Assembly (NCBI GenBank): GCA_031555735.1
Contig: JAVBUE010000024.1
Coordinates: 1-64,000 of the forward strand
DNA: 64,000 bases
From: JAJDIA01 sp031555735
Lineage (GTDB): Bacteria; Bacteroidota; Bacteroidia; Bacteroidales; Tannerellaceae
Direction of reading: 5' to 3'
In this document: positions 8,377-16,824 of the stretch, piece after piece
Layout of the letters: each line of letters starts with the position of its first letter
Position numbering within the stretch: the stretch's first letter is position 1
Program-made: the position numbers and the translations under genes
The notes under the pieces: model-generated
Told to the model about the DNA's origin: nothing
Seen by the model: only the letters and a program-made list of their open reading frames with translations
Databases searched by the model: none

Positions 8377-11300
8377 ATGGCTACCTTTGTACAAATTTTG
8401 ACAGCTTTGAAAGTACAGGAATTACTCGATCTTTACGCTTTCCACCCTCAGGTATCAGCATTGGAACATCTGCTATCCAACGAGTCGCTGCGGAATATCC
8501 ACCTGAAAGGGCTGACCGGCTCTGCCGGCGCCATGACGGTTGCCGCTCTTTTCAGCCGGCGGGAAAGCGCTACTGTATGTGTGTTGAACGACCTCGAAGA
8601 GGCCGGTTATTTCTATCACGACCTCATGCAACTCACCGGCAGCACTGCCGTCTATTTCTATCCCTCGACCTACCGCAGGTCAATCAAATACGGACATACC
8701 GATGCCGCCAACGAGATCCTGCGCACCGAAGTGCTCAGCATGTTGCAACAGCCTCCGGCATCGTTCGTGATCGTGACCTACCCCGATGCGTTGGCGGAAA
8801 AGGTGGTGGCCAAAGAAACGCTGAAACAGCACACCCTCAAGATACATAGCGGCGAACGGCTCGATAATATGTTCGTCTCCGACGTGCTCGACACCTACGG
8901 ATTCGAACAGGTGGACTACGTCTATGAACCCGGCCAGTACGCTATGCGCGGTAGTATCCTGGATGTCTTCTCCTTTTCGCATGAGTATCCGTACCGCATC
9001 GACTTTTTCGGCGACGAGGTGGAAACCATCCGTTCGTTTGATGTGGACACGCAGCTCTCCCGCGACAAGTTGGATAGCATCTATATCGTTCCGAAGATGA
9101 CAAAAAGCCAGGCCGACAACTCTTTCCTCGATTCCCTTCCACCCTCCGCCCTGCTGGTCTTCAAGGATCAGGCCTGGTGCCGCGAACGGATCGACAGCCT
9201 GTGGAACGAGAACCCGGTAGTTGGCGACGAAGAATCCTTTGCCGACCAGGAACAGATGCGCAAACGGCTGATCACCGAAGCCGCCTTCACCCGCAGTGGG
9301 CTTAACTTCAAGCGGGTACATATCGGTCTCAAACCCACCGGAACAGCAGATGCTTCCCTTACCTTCCGGACTGCTGAACAACCGATCTACCATAAGAACT
9401 TCGACCTCGTCAGCCAGTCGTTTCACTCCTACCTGGAAAAAGGCTATACCTTATATATACTTACCGACAACGAGAAGCAGGCCGCCCGTATCCGGACGAT
9501 CTTCGACGACCGGGCCGACGACCTTCCCTTCATCGCCGTGGATAAGACCATCCATGCGGGTTTTGCCGACGACGAGCGCCAGCTATGCCTATTCACGGAC
9601 CACCAGATATTCGACCGTTTCCATAAGTTCAACCTCAAGAGTGAACATGCCCGCAGCGGAAAGATCAGCCTCACGCTGAAAGAACTGAACCAGTTTGCCA
9701 TCGGCGACTATGTAGTGCATATCGATCATGGTGTAGGCCAGTTTGGCGGACTACTCCGGATGGAAACCAACGGCAAGATACAGGAAGTGATCAAGCTGCT
9801 ATATCTCAACAACGACGCCATCTTCGTCAGTATCCACTCCCTGCATAAGCTATCCAAATACAAGGGAAAGGAAAGCGGCGAAGCGCCCAAACTCAATAAA
9901 CTCGGCACCGGCGCCTGGGAACGGATGAAGGAGAAAACCAAATCGAAGGTGAAAGATATCGCCCGCGACCTCATCCTCCTCTATTCCAAACGACGCCAGG
10001 AAAAAGGGTTCGCTTACACTCCCGACAGCTTCATGCAGCACGAGTTGGAAGCCAGTTTCATCTACGAAGATACACCCGACCAGGTGAAAGCCACCGCCGA
10101 CGTCAAAGCCGATATGGAGAACCTTCGTCCGATGGACCGCCTCATCTGCGGAGACGTAGGGTTCGGCAAGACAGAAGTAGCTATCCGGGCAGCCTTCAAA
10201 GCCGTTGCCGACAACAAACAGGTGGCCGTACTGGTGCCTACCACCGTCCTCGCTTTCCAACACTTCCAGACATTCACCGACCGCCTGAAAGACTTCCCCT
10301 GTACCATCCGTTACATCAGCCGCGCCACTTCAACAAGCAGGCTCCGGGAAATACTCGACGAGCTGAAAGCCGGTAAGGTGGATATCCTCATCGGCACCCA
10401 CCGTATCGCCGCCAAAGATGTGAAGTTCAAAGACCTCGGCCTGCTCATCATCGACGAAGAACAGAAGTTCGGCGTATCCGTCAAAGAAAAACTCCGCCAG
10501 ATGAAGAGCAACGTGGATACCATCACGATGACGGCTACACCTATTCCGCGTACCCTCCAGTTCTCGCTGATGGGTGCACGCGACCTGAGCAACATCACCA
10601 CCCCCCCACCCAACCGTTATCCGGTACAAACCGAGGTGGAGCGTTTCAATCCAGACATCATCCGCGAAGCCATCAACTTCGAGATGAGCCGTAACGGGCA
10701 GGTGTTCTTTATCAATAACCGCATCCAGAACATTCACGAGATAGAAGCCCTGGTGCGCCGCGAAGTACCCGATGCCCGTATCGTGGTAGGCCACGGACAG
10801 ATGGAGCCTCAGAAGTTGGAAAAGGTATTGCTCGACTTCGTCAACTACGAATTCGATGTCCTCATCGCCACCACCATCATCGAGAGTGGGATCGACGTGC
10901 CCAACGCCAATACCATCATCGTCAACAACGCCCAGCAGTTCGGACTGTCCGACCTGCACCAGCTACGAGGCCGTGTGGGACGGAGCAACCGGAAGGCTTT
11001 TTGTTACCTCCTCTCCCCGCCTCTTTCCTCGCTCACACAAGAGGCAAGGCGACGCCTGCAGGCGATTGAGAACTTCTCCGAACTGGGAAGTGGTATCCAT
11101 ATCGCCATGCAGGATCTTGATATCCGTGGCGCCGGCAATATGCTGGGAGCCGAACAAAGCGGTTTCATCGCCGACCTGGGCTACGAAACCTACCAGAAGA
11201 TTCTGGAAGAAGCCGTGAGCGAACTCAAGACCGAAGAGTTTGCCAACCTCTACGCCGAAGAAGGCGAGCGTGACAGCGGCGCCTTGTACGTACGCGATAC

Positions 11301-11751
11301 CTATATCGAAAGCGACCTCGAACTCATGTTCCCACCCACCTATATCCCCAACGATTCCGAACGCATCACGCTCTACCGGGAGCTCGATAATATGGAACAG
11401 GAACGGGATATCCTCGCTTTCACCGAGCGGTTGAAAGACCGTTTCGGCAAGATCCCGCAAGAAGGGAAAGAACTGATACGCATCGTCCGGCTCCGCCGCA
11501 TGGCCAAGCAACTGGGAATGGAAAAGGTAGTATTGAAGAAAGAACAGATGAGCATCTTCCTTGTTTCAAACCCCGACAGCCATTACTACCAGAGCGAAGC
11601 CTTCGACAAGCTGTTAGCGTTCGTGCAGCGTTACCCCCGCCTGTGTAACCTCCGCGAAGTGAACGGCAAGCGCAGCATCGTGATCAAAGACGTGCCTACC
11701 GTCGAAAAAGCCTGCGCCCTCCTCGAAGAAATGCTCAAGAGCACCCATTAA
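8377..11751 (+). CDS. mfd: Transcription-repair coupling factor Mfd
   Basis: About 1125 residues. Mfd removes RNA polymerase stalled at lesions and recruits UvrA. In order it has an N-terminal UvrB-like part, the RNA-polymerase-binding CarD-like domain (FAIGDYVVHIDHGVGQFGG, about residue 440), the RecG-like motor with GDVGFGKTEVA (about 590) and DEEQKFGV (about 692), then LRGRVGRS and the TRCF C-terminal domain. The start is uncertain. A TACCTTTG box at 8382-8389 lies inside the ORF, so translation may begin at the TTG at 8407 (MKVQELLDLYAFHPQV), which resembles where relatives start. The acyl-CoA ligase follows after 46 bp. Confidence 0.95.
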   Translation: MATFVQILTALKVQELLDLYAFHPQVSALEHLLSNESLRNIHLKGLTGSAGAMTVAALFSRRESATVCVLNDLEEAGYFYHDLMQLTGSTAVYFYPSTYRRSIKYGHTDAANEILRTEVLSMLQQPPASFVIVTYPDALAEKVVAKETLKQHTLKIHSGERLDNMFVSDVLDTYGFEQVDYVYEPGQYAMRGSILDVFSFSHEYPYRIDFFGDEVETIRSFDVDTQLSRDKLDSIYIVPKMTKSQADNSFLDSLPPSALLVFKDQAWCRERIDSLWNENPVVGDEESFADQEQMRKRLITEAAFTRSGLNFKRVHIGLKPTGTADASLTFRTAEQPIYHKNFDLVSQSFHSYLEKGYTLYILTDNEKQAARIRTIFDDRADDLPFIAVDKTIHAGFADDERQLCLFTDHQIFDRFHKFNLKSEHARSGKISLTLKELNQFAIGDYVVHIDHGVGQFGGLLRMETNGKIQEVIKLLYLNNDAIFVSIHSLHKLSKYKGKESGEAPKLNKLGTGAWERMKEKTKSKVKDIARDLILLYSKRRQEKGFAYTPDSFMQHELEASFIYEDTPDQVKATADVKADMENLRPMDRLICGDVGFGKTEVAIRAAFKAVADNKQVAVLVPTTVLAFQHFQTFTDRLKDFPCTIRYISRATSTSRLREILDELKAGKVDILIGTHRIAAKDVKFKDLGLLIIDEEQKFGVSVKEKLRQMKSNVDTITMTATPIPRTLQFSLMGARDLSNITTPPPNRYPVQTEVERFNPDIIREAINFEMSRNGQVFFINNRIQNIHEIEALVRREVPDARIVVGHGQMEPQKLEKVLLDFVNYEFDVLIATTIIESGIDVPNANTIIVNNAQQFGLSDLHQLRGRVGRSNRKAFCYLLSPPLSSLTQEARRRLQAIENFSELGSGIHIAMQDLDIRGAGNMLGAEQSGFIADLGYETYQKILEEAVSELKTEEFANLYAEEGERDSGALYVRDTYIESDLELMFPPTYIPNDSERITLYRELDNMEQERDILAFTERLKDRFGKIPQEGKELIRIVRLRRMAKQLGMEKVVLKKEQMSIFLVSNPDSHYYQSEAFDKLLAFVQRYPRLCNLREVNGKRSIVIKDVPTVEKACALLEEMLKSTH
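8382..8389 (+). promoter_or_regulatory. Promoter-like -7 box at the start of mfd
   Basis: TACCTTTG fits TAnnTTTG. If used, transcription would start near 8396 and the TTG at 8407 would be the mfd start codon. No -33 element is clear. Confidence 0.4.
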
Positions 11752-11781
11752 TCATTCATCATTAAACATTAATCATTCTCA
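11749..11781. repeat. ATTAATC-type heptamer spacer
   Basis: Imperfect ATCATTA / ATTAATC repeats fill the 46-bp gap between mfd and the acyl-CoA ligase. Similar spacers lie at 13709-13734, 42571-42596, 52258-52296 and 52329-52362. Confidence 0.6.
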
Positions 11782-11797
11782 CAAACTATTATACATC

Positions 11798-13708
11798 ATG
11801 AAGAAAACGTTAGTGGATCTGTTTGAGAGATCCGTACAGCAGTATCCGGGAAATACATTCCTGCTGGAAAAGACCACTGATACATTTAAGCCTACGACCT
11901 ACGCACAGGTAAAAGAACAAGTCTATGCCCTCGGCGCCGGGTTGGTCGCCCTGGGTGTAAAGACAGGCGACAACATGGCCTTACTCAGTGAAGGCCGCAA
12001 TGCCTGGATCATCGGCGAACTGGCGATGTTTTACGCCGGTGCCACCAACGTACCCTTGTCGGTCAAACTGGAAGAGGCCAACGACCTCCTGTTCCGCCTT
12101 GTCCATGCCGAAGTGAAATACATCATGGTATCCGCCACCCAACTGAGAAAGATCCGGACGATCATCGACAAACTACCGCTCGTGAGCAAGGTGATCGTAT
12201 TCGACGAGTTACCGGCCTACCAGGAGAAAGAGGTGTCGATGGCTGAAGTGATCCGGCTCGGCGCCCGCTGGATGGGCGAACATTCGCTGGACGCATTCCT
12301 CGCAATCGGGCAGTCGCTGCAGAACGACGACTACGCCACCATTACCTATACCTCAGGCACGACGGCCGACCCGAAAGGAGTGGTCCTCACCCACCGTAAC
12401 TATACAGCAAATATCGAACAGTCGCTCTCCTGTGTGGATATCACGCAAGACTGGCGGACACTGATCATCCTGCCTCTCGACCATTGCTTCGCACATGTTG
12501 TAGGTTTCTATATATTCATGTCGCAAGGAGCCTCAGTCGCTACCGTACAGGCAGGGAAATCGGGTATAGAGATGTTGAAAAACATCCCTATCAATATTAA
12601 AGAAGTCAAGCCCTACCTCATCCTCAGCGTACCGGCACTGGCCAAGACATTCCGAAAGAACATCGAACAGGGCGTGCGTGCCAAGGGTGGCGTTGCCGAA
12701 CGGCTTTTCAACTGGGGATTGTCCGTAGGCTATACGTACAACGGCGACGGTGGCGACGAAAAAGGACGCGGCTGGCGTTTCCTGCTCAAACCGCTTGTGT
12801 CCCTCTTCGACAGGATCATCTTCTCCAAAGTACGGCAGAACTTCGGCGGTGAATTGCGCTTCTTTATCGGTGGCGGTGCGCTGCTCGACAAAGACCTGCA
12901 GAAGTTTTACTATGCCATCGGTCTGCCCATGTATCAGGGATACGGACTGAGTGAGGCCACACCGGTGATCTCCACCAATACCCCGGTACGCCACCGTTTC
13001 GGTAGTAGCGGCATCCTGGTTCGTCCGCTCGACCTCAAGATATGCGATGGCGAGGGCAAAGAACTTCCCCTGGGCGAGAAAGGAGAGATCGTGGTCCGTG
13101 GCGAAAACGTGATGGCGGGCTACTGGAAGAATCCCGTCGCCTCCGCCGAGACCGTCAGAGACGGCTGGCTCTATACCGGAGATATGGGATATATGGGTAC
13201 GGACGGCCTGCTCTATGTACTGGGGCGTTTCAAGAGCCTGCTGATAGCCAGTGACGGAGAGAAATACAGTCCCGAAGGGATTGAAGAAGCCCTGGTCGAA
13301 CATTCATCAGCTATCGAGCAGGTGATCCTGTACAACAACCAGAGCCCCTATACCGTCGCCCTCATCGTCCCTAACAAAGACGCGTTGAAAAAGGCATTGG
13401 AACACCAGCATCTCTCCGTCGATACCGAAGAAGGACGTAACGCAGCCATCGGCATCGTCCAGCAGCAGATCGACCGTTTCCGTAAAAACGGCGAACTGGC
13501 GGCACTCTTCCCCGACCGTTGGCTGCCAACCACCTTTGCCTTGCTGCCGGAAGCCTTTACCGAGCAAAACGGATTGATGAACAGCACCATGAAGATCGTC
13601 CGCGGCAAAGTAGAGAAGCAATATGCCGGTCGTATCGACCATCTCTACACTGCGGAAGGGAAGAATCCGGTGAATGGGAAGAACAGAGAGGCGATTTCGC
13701 AAGGATGA
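11798..13708 (+). CDS. Long-chain fatty-acid-CoA ligase (AMP-forming)
   Basis: A 636-residue ANL-superfamily enzyme that activates fatty acids via an acyl-adenylate. The phosphate loop is ITYTSGTTADPKGVVLTH (about residue 183), followed by YQGYGLSEATPVIST, LYTGDMGYMG and LGRFKSLLIASDGEKYSPEGIEE with the hinge region. The N-terminal part and VLTHRNYTANI match the FAA1-like bacterial group. It is soluble, with no membrane segment. It lies 46 bp after mfd and 33 bp before the beta-mannosidase; both gaps hold heptamer repeats, so a common transcript is possible but the functions look unrelated. Confidence 0.9.
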   Translation: MKKTLVDLFERSVQQYPGNTFLLEKTTDTFKPTTYAQVKEQVYALGAGLVALGVKTGDNMALLSEGRNAWIIGELAMFYAGATNVPLSVKLEEANDLLFRLVHAEVKYIMVSATQLRKIRTIIDKLPLVSKVIVFDELPAYQEKEVSMAEVIRLGARWMGEHSLDAFLAIGQSLQNDDYATITYTSGTTADPKGVVLTHRNYTANIEQSLSCVDITQDWRTLIILPLDHCFAHVVGFYIFMSQGASVATVQAGKSGIEMLKNIPINIKEVKPYLILSVPALAKTFRKNIEQGVRAKGGVAERLFNWGLSVGYTYNGDGGDEKGRGWRFLLKPLVSLFDRIIFSKVRQNFGGELRFFIGGGALLDKDLQKFYYAIGLPMYQGYGLSEATPVISTNTPVRHRFGSSGILVRPLDLKICDGEGKELPLGEKGEIVVRGENVMAGYWKNPVASAETVRDGWLYTGDMGYMGTDGLLYVLGRFKSLLIASDGEKYSPEGIEEALVEHSSAIEQVILYNNQSPYTVALIVPNKDALKKALEHQHLSVDTEEGRNAAIGIVQQQIDRFRKNGELAALFPDRWLPTTFALLPEAFTEQNGLMNSTMKIVRGKVEKQYAGRIDHLYTAEGKNPVNGKNREAISQG

Positions 13709-13734
13709 ATAATGAATGATTAATGATTAATAGC
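13709..13734. repeat. ATTAATG-type heptamer spacer
   Basis: GAATGATTAATGATTAATAG repeats fill the gap between the acyl-CoA ligase and the beta-mannosidase. They are the inverse of the ATTAATC spacers elsewhere in the window. Confidence 0.6.
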
Positions 13735-13741
13735 ATATGTT

Positions 13742-16333
13742 ATGAGATGTAATGTGATTATTGTACTGGCGGCTTGCCTGTTCTCTATGGGGATGGCGCA
13801 GGCTGAAGGTGTCTCCCGCCAGGAGATATCAAAAGGATGGACATTCAAACAGGCACGGGGCAACAACTGGTATCCGGCCACCGTCCCCGGCGTCGTGCAA
13901 ACCGACCTGATGGACAACCAGATCATCGAAGATCCTTTCTTCCGCCTCAACGAGCGCGGCATCCAGTGGGTGGATAAAGAAGATTGGATTTATAAGACAA
14001 CCCTCAACGTCCCGGCGGATATCTTCGCCAAAGAGCATATCGAACTTGATTTCAAAGGACTTGACACCTATGCCGATGTCTATCTGAACGACTCCTGCAT
14101 CCTCCGTACCAACAATATGTTCCGCGAATGGCGGGTGGATGTAAAAGGGCTTCTGAAGAAAGACGGTAATGAGTTGCGTATCTTCTTCAACTCTCCTATC
14201 CGGGTGGATATGCCGAAGTTCGAAGCCATTACGTATCCACTTGAAGCAGGCAACGACCAATCGCAAAACGGTGGTATCTTCGATATGAAGCTGAGCGTTT
14301 TCGCCCGTAAAGCCGGTTATCATTATGGCTGGGACTGGGGACCACGCATCGTCACCAGCGGTATCTGGCGTCCGGTTTATCTCGAAGGATGGAATGATGC
14401 CCGAATCCTGAATATCCATTACATCCAAAGCGATGTAACCGCAAAGAAAGCCGTCCTCAAAGCCCGGACACAGGTGATAACCGATAAAGACGGAAGCGCC
14501 ACCCTCACCATCAAAGCCGAAGGTGTGAAGAACGCCTGGACAAAGACCGTCCGACTGAAGAAAGGTATTAATACGGTGGAGGCAGATCTGGTTGTCAACA
14601 ATCCCCGCCTGTGGTGGAGTAACGGCCTGGGTGAAGCCTACCTGTATCCTTTCACCGCCACACTGGCGATGGATGGAAAGGAAGCCGACAAGCGCACCGA
14701 CAAGCTCGGCCTCCGCAGCCTGAAAGTGATCAATGTAAAAGATAAAGACGGCCATACGTTTTACTTCGAACTCAACGGTGTGCCGGTATTCGCCAAGGGA
14801 GCCAACTACATCCCGCAAGACAATTTCCTGCCACGCGTAACTCCCGAACGGTATAAGAAGACCATCCTCGATGCCGTCAACGCCAACATGAACATGCTCC
14901 GTATCTGGGGTGGCGGTATATATGAAAACGATATCTTCTACGATCTCTGCGACCAGTACGGTATCCTTGTATGGCAAGACTTCATGTTCGCCTGCAGCAC
15001 CTATCCGATGAACCCCGATATGCTGGACAATATCCGCCAGGAAGCGATCGACAACGTGATACGCCTCCGTAACCACCCATCCATCGCCATCTGGTGCGGA
15101 AATAATGAAAACCATACGGCCTGGTTCAACTGGGGATGGATACCGAAGTACAAGCAACTTGGCGTGTTGGACGAACTGCGTAAGGACTATAAGGATGTAT
15201 TCCACGATGTACTGCCCGAGGTAGTGAGTGAATACGACCCGACGGCGTTCTATTGGCCCTCATCACCCTACGGAGGTGATCCCGACGCCAAATGCGAGAG
15301 TGGCAAAGCCAACTGGAACCCGAACGGCGACGCCCACTACTGGGGGGTATGGCATGCCCGCGACTCGATCGCCAATTACAACCACATCCGCGCCCGTTTC
15401 TTCTCGGAATATGGTTTCCAGTCGTTCCCCGAATACCAGTCGGTACTGAAATACGCGCCTGAAGAACGGGATCACAATATTTATTCCGAAGTGATGATGT
15501 CGCACCAGCGTGGTGGCAGTCATGCCAACGGATTGATCGAGTGGTACCTGCTGAACGAATACCGCAAGCCGAAAGACTTCCCCAATTTCCTGTATATGGG
15601 GCAACTGCTTCAGGGCGACGCCATCAAGACCGCCATCGAAGCCCATCGCCGCGATATGCCGTATTGCATGGGTACGCTTTTCTGGCAGCATAACGACTGC
15701 TGGCCGGTAGCTTCCTGGTCGAGCCGCGACTACTACGGCCGTTGGAAAGCCCAGCACTATTTTTCAAAGAAAGCCTTCCGCGATATCCTCGTCTCTCCCA
15801 TCCAGGAGAACGGCAAACTCGACGTTTATGTGGTGTCCGACCGCCTGAAAGCGACGAAAGGGACACTCGACATCCGCGTCATGGACCTGAAAGGGAATGT
15901 AGTCTATGCCAAGAAAACCCGCGTCACCCTGCCCGCCAACACCAGCAAGGTTCAGTTTACTGCTCCGGTAGCATCATTGCTCGGAACGAAGCAAGCCAAC
16001 GAGGTGGTCGTCAACGTCCGTTTTACCGAAAGCGGCAAGACCGATGTCTATAGTAACAACTACTTCCTCACCCGCTACAAAGACATCGACTTCCCGCAGG
16101 CTACGATCCGTAGCACGTCGGTAGCCGCAGGCGATGGTTTCGACGTCACCCTGCAAAGCGACTTCTTTGCCCGCGGCGTTTTCCTGAGCATCAACGGCAT
16201 CGACAATTTCTTCTCCGACAACTATTTCGACCTCCTGCCCAACGAACCCGTCACCATCCACGTGACTACCCAACTGGACAAGGCTTCATTCGACAAACAG
16301 TTGAAGACCGTACATATCTCGCAGGCGTATTAA
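13742..16333 (+). CDS. Beta-mannosidase, glycoside hydrolase family 2
   Basis: An 863-residue exported enzyme with signal peptide MRCNVIIVLAACLFSMGMAQA. The mature start, GWTFKQARGNNWYPATVPGVVQTDL, is characteristic of GH2 beta-mannosidases, which release terminal beta-1,4-mannose. The sugar-binding domain includes YHYGWDWGPRI, and the TIM barrel carries the acid/base Glu in IAIWCGNNENHTAW (about residue 455) and the nucleophile Glu in FFSEYGFQSFPE (about residue 555). The length is usual. It could remove the core beta-mannose of N-glycans, complementing the alpha-mannosidases at 20.6-27 kb, although it lies outside that operon. Confidence 0.92.
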   Translation: MRCNVIIVLAACLFSMGMAQAEGVSRQEISKGWTFKQARGNNWYPATVPGVVQTDLMDNQIIEDPFFRLNERGIQWVDKEDWIYKTTLNVPADIFAKEHIELDFKGLDTYADVYLNDSCILRTNNMFREWRVDVKGLLKKDGNELRIFFNSPIRVDMPKFEAITYPLEAGNDQSQNGGIFDMKLSVFARKAGYHYGWDWGPRIVTSGIWRPVYLEGWNDARILNIHYIQSDVTAKKAVLKARTQVITDKDGSATLTIKAEGVKNAWTKTVRLKKGINTVEADLVVNNPRLWWSNGLGEAYLYPFTATLAMDGKEADKRTDKLGLRSLKVINVKDKDGHTFYFELNGVPVFAKGANYIPQDNFLPRVTPERYKKTILDAVNANMNMLRIWGGGIYENDIFYDLCDQYGILVWQDFMFACSTYPMNPDMLDNIRQEAIDNVIRLRNHPSIAIWCGNNENHTAWFNWGWIPKYKQLGVLDELRKDYKDVFHDVLPEVVSEYDPTAFYWPSSPYGGDPDAKCESGKANWNPNGDAHYWGVWHARDSIANYNHIRARFFSEYGFQSFPEYQSVLKYAPEERDHNIYSEVMMSHQRGGSHANGLIEWYLLNEYRKPKDFPNFLYMGQLLQGDAIKTAIEAHRRDMPYCMGTLFWQHNDCWPVASWSSRDYYGRWKAQHYFSKKAFRDILVSPIQENGKLDVYVVSDRLKATKGTLDIRVMDLKGNVVYAKKTRVTLPANTSKVQFTAPVASLLGTKQANEVVVNVRFTESGKTDVYSNNYFLTRYKDIDFPQATIRSTSVAAGDGFDVTLQSDFFARGVFLSINGIDNFFSDNYFDLLPNEPVTIHVTTQLDKASFDKQLKTVHISQAY

Positions 16334-16357
16334 GCAGCCCGCAACCGATTTACATTC

Positions 16358-16394
16358 AAGAGGGTGTGTCAAAACGACACATCCTCTTTTATTA
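16358..16394 (+). terminator. Rho-independent terminator after the beta-mannosidase
   Basis: AAGAGG-g-TGTGTC pairs with GACACA-t-CCTCTT around an AAAAC loop and is followed by a T-rich tract. Confidence 0.85.
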
Positions 16395-16427
16395 TGGTGA
16401 CACGGTAAGAGACGAATCTTCTAACGG

Positions 16428-16735
16428 GGCAGGGATCTTCTATTGTCAACATCCGCATCTTCTATTGTCAACAATAGGAAGAAGTAATGTCGCGGTTAGG
16501 ATGGTTTTCTCGTCCCACAGCGCCGGACGGATCATTCCACTATTGTGGTTTTTTCTCACCACAGTCGTGAAGTTTTCTTTTTACAGTTGTGAAAAGAGAA
16601 CTTCACAACTGTGAAAAGAAAAGTTCACGGCTGTGGAAAGAAGAGATCATCCGAATGCCTGCAACAGATCATCCTAATGTTAACGATACTTCTACCTGAT
16701 GTTGACGATAGTTCTACCTGATGTTGACGATAGTT
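16428..16735. repeat. 22-bp-unit array B1 (14 units)
   Basis: The 308 bp divide into 14 consecutive 22-bp units with no gap. Many start with CAC or CAT, for example at 16516, 16538, 16560, 16604, 16626, 16648 and 16670. Central units contain the dyad CACARYTGTG followed by GAAAAG; the last three contain TGATGTTGACGATAG or a close variant. The period is not a multiple of three, which argues against coding. It is related to array B2 at 60983-61290. Confidence 0.85.
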
Positions 16736-16771
16736 CTACACGTTCTGCTGGGAAAGAATCATATAATTGCG

Positions 16772-16779
16772 TATTTTTG
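16772..16779 (+). promoter_or_regulatory. Promoter -7 box of the beta-helix gene
   Basis: TATTTTTG fits TAnnTTTG. It lies 45 bp before the ATG at 16825 and inside the upstream frame extension, which argues for that ATG as the start. Confidence 0.55.
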
Positions 16780-16824
16780 ATGCAAAATACGATCGTGAAA
16801 AACTTGATACAGGGAGGAACTATT

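Noticed and set aside
16428..16735. CRISPR array
   Set aside because: There are no constant repeats with unique spacers and no cas genes; the units are contiguous and degenerate.
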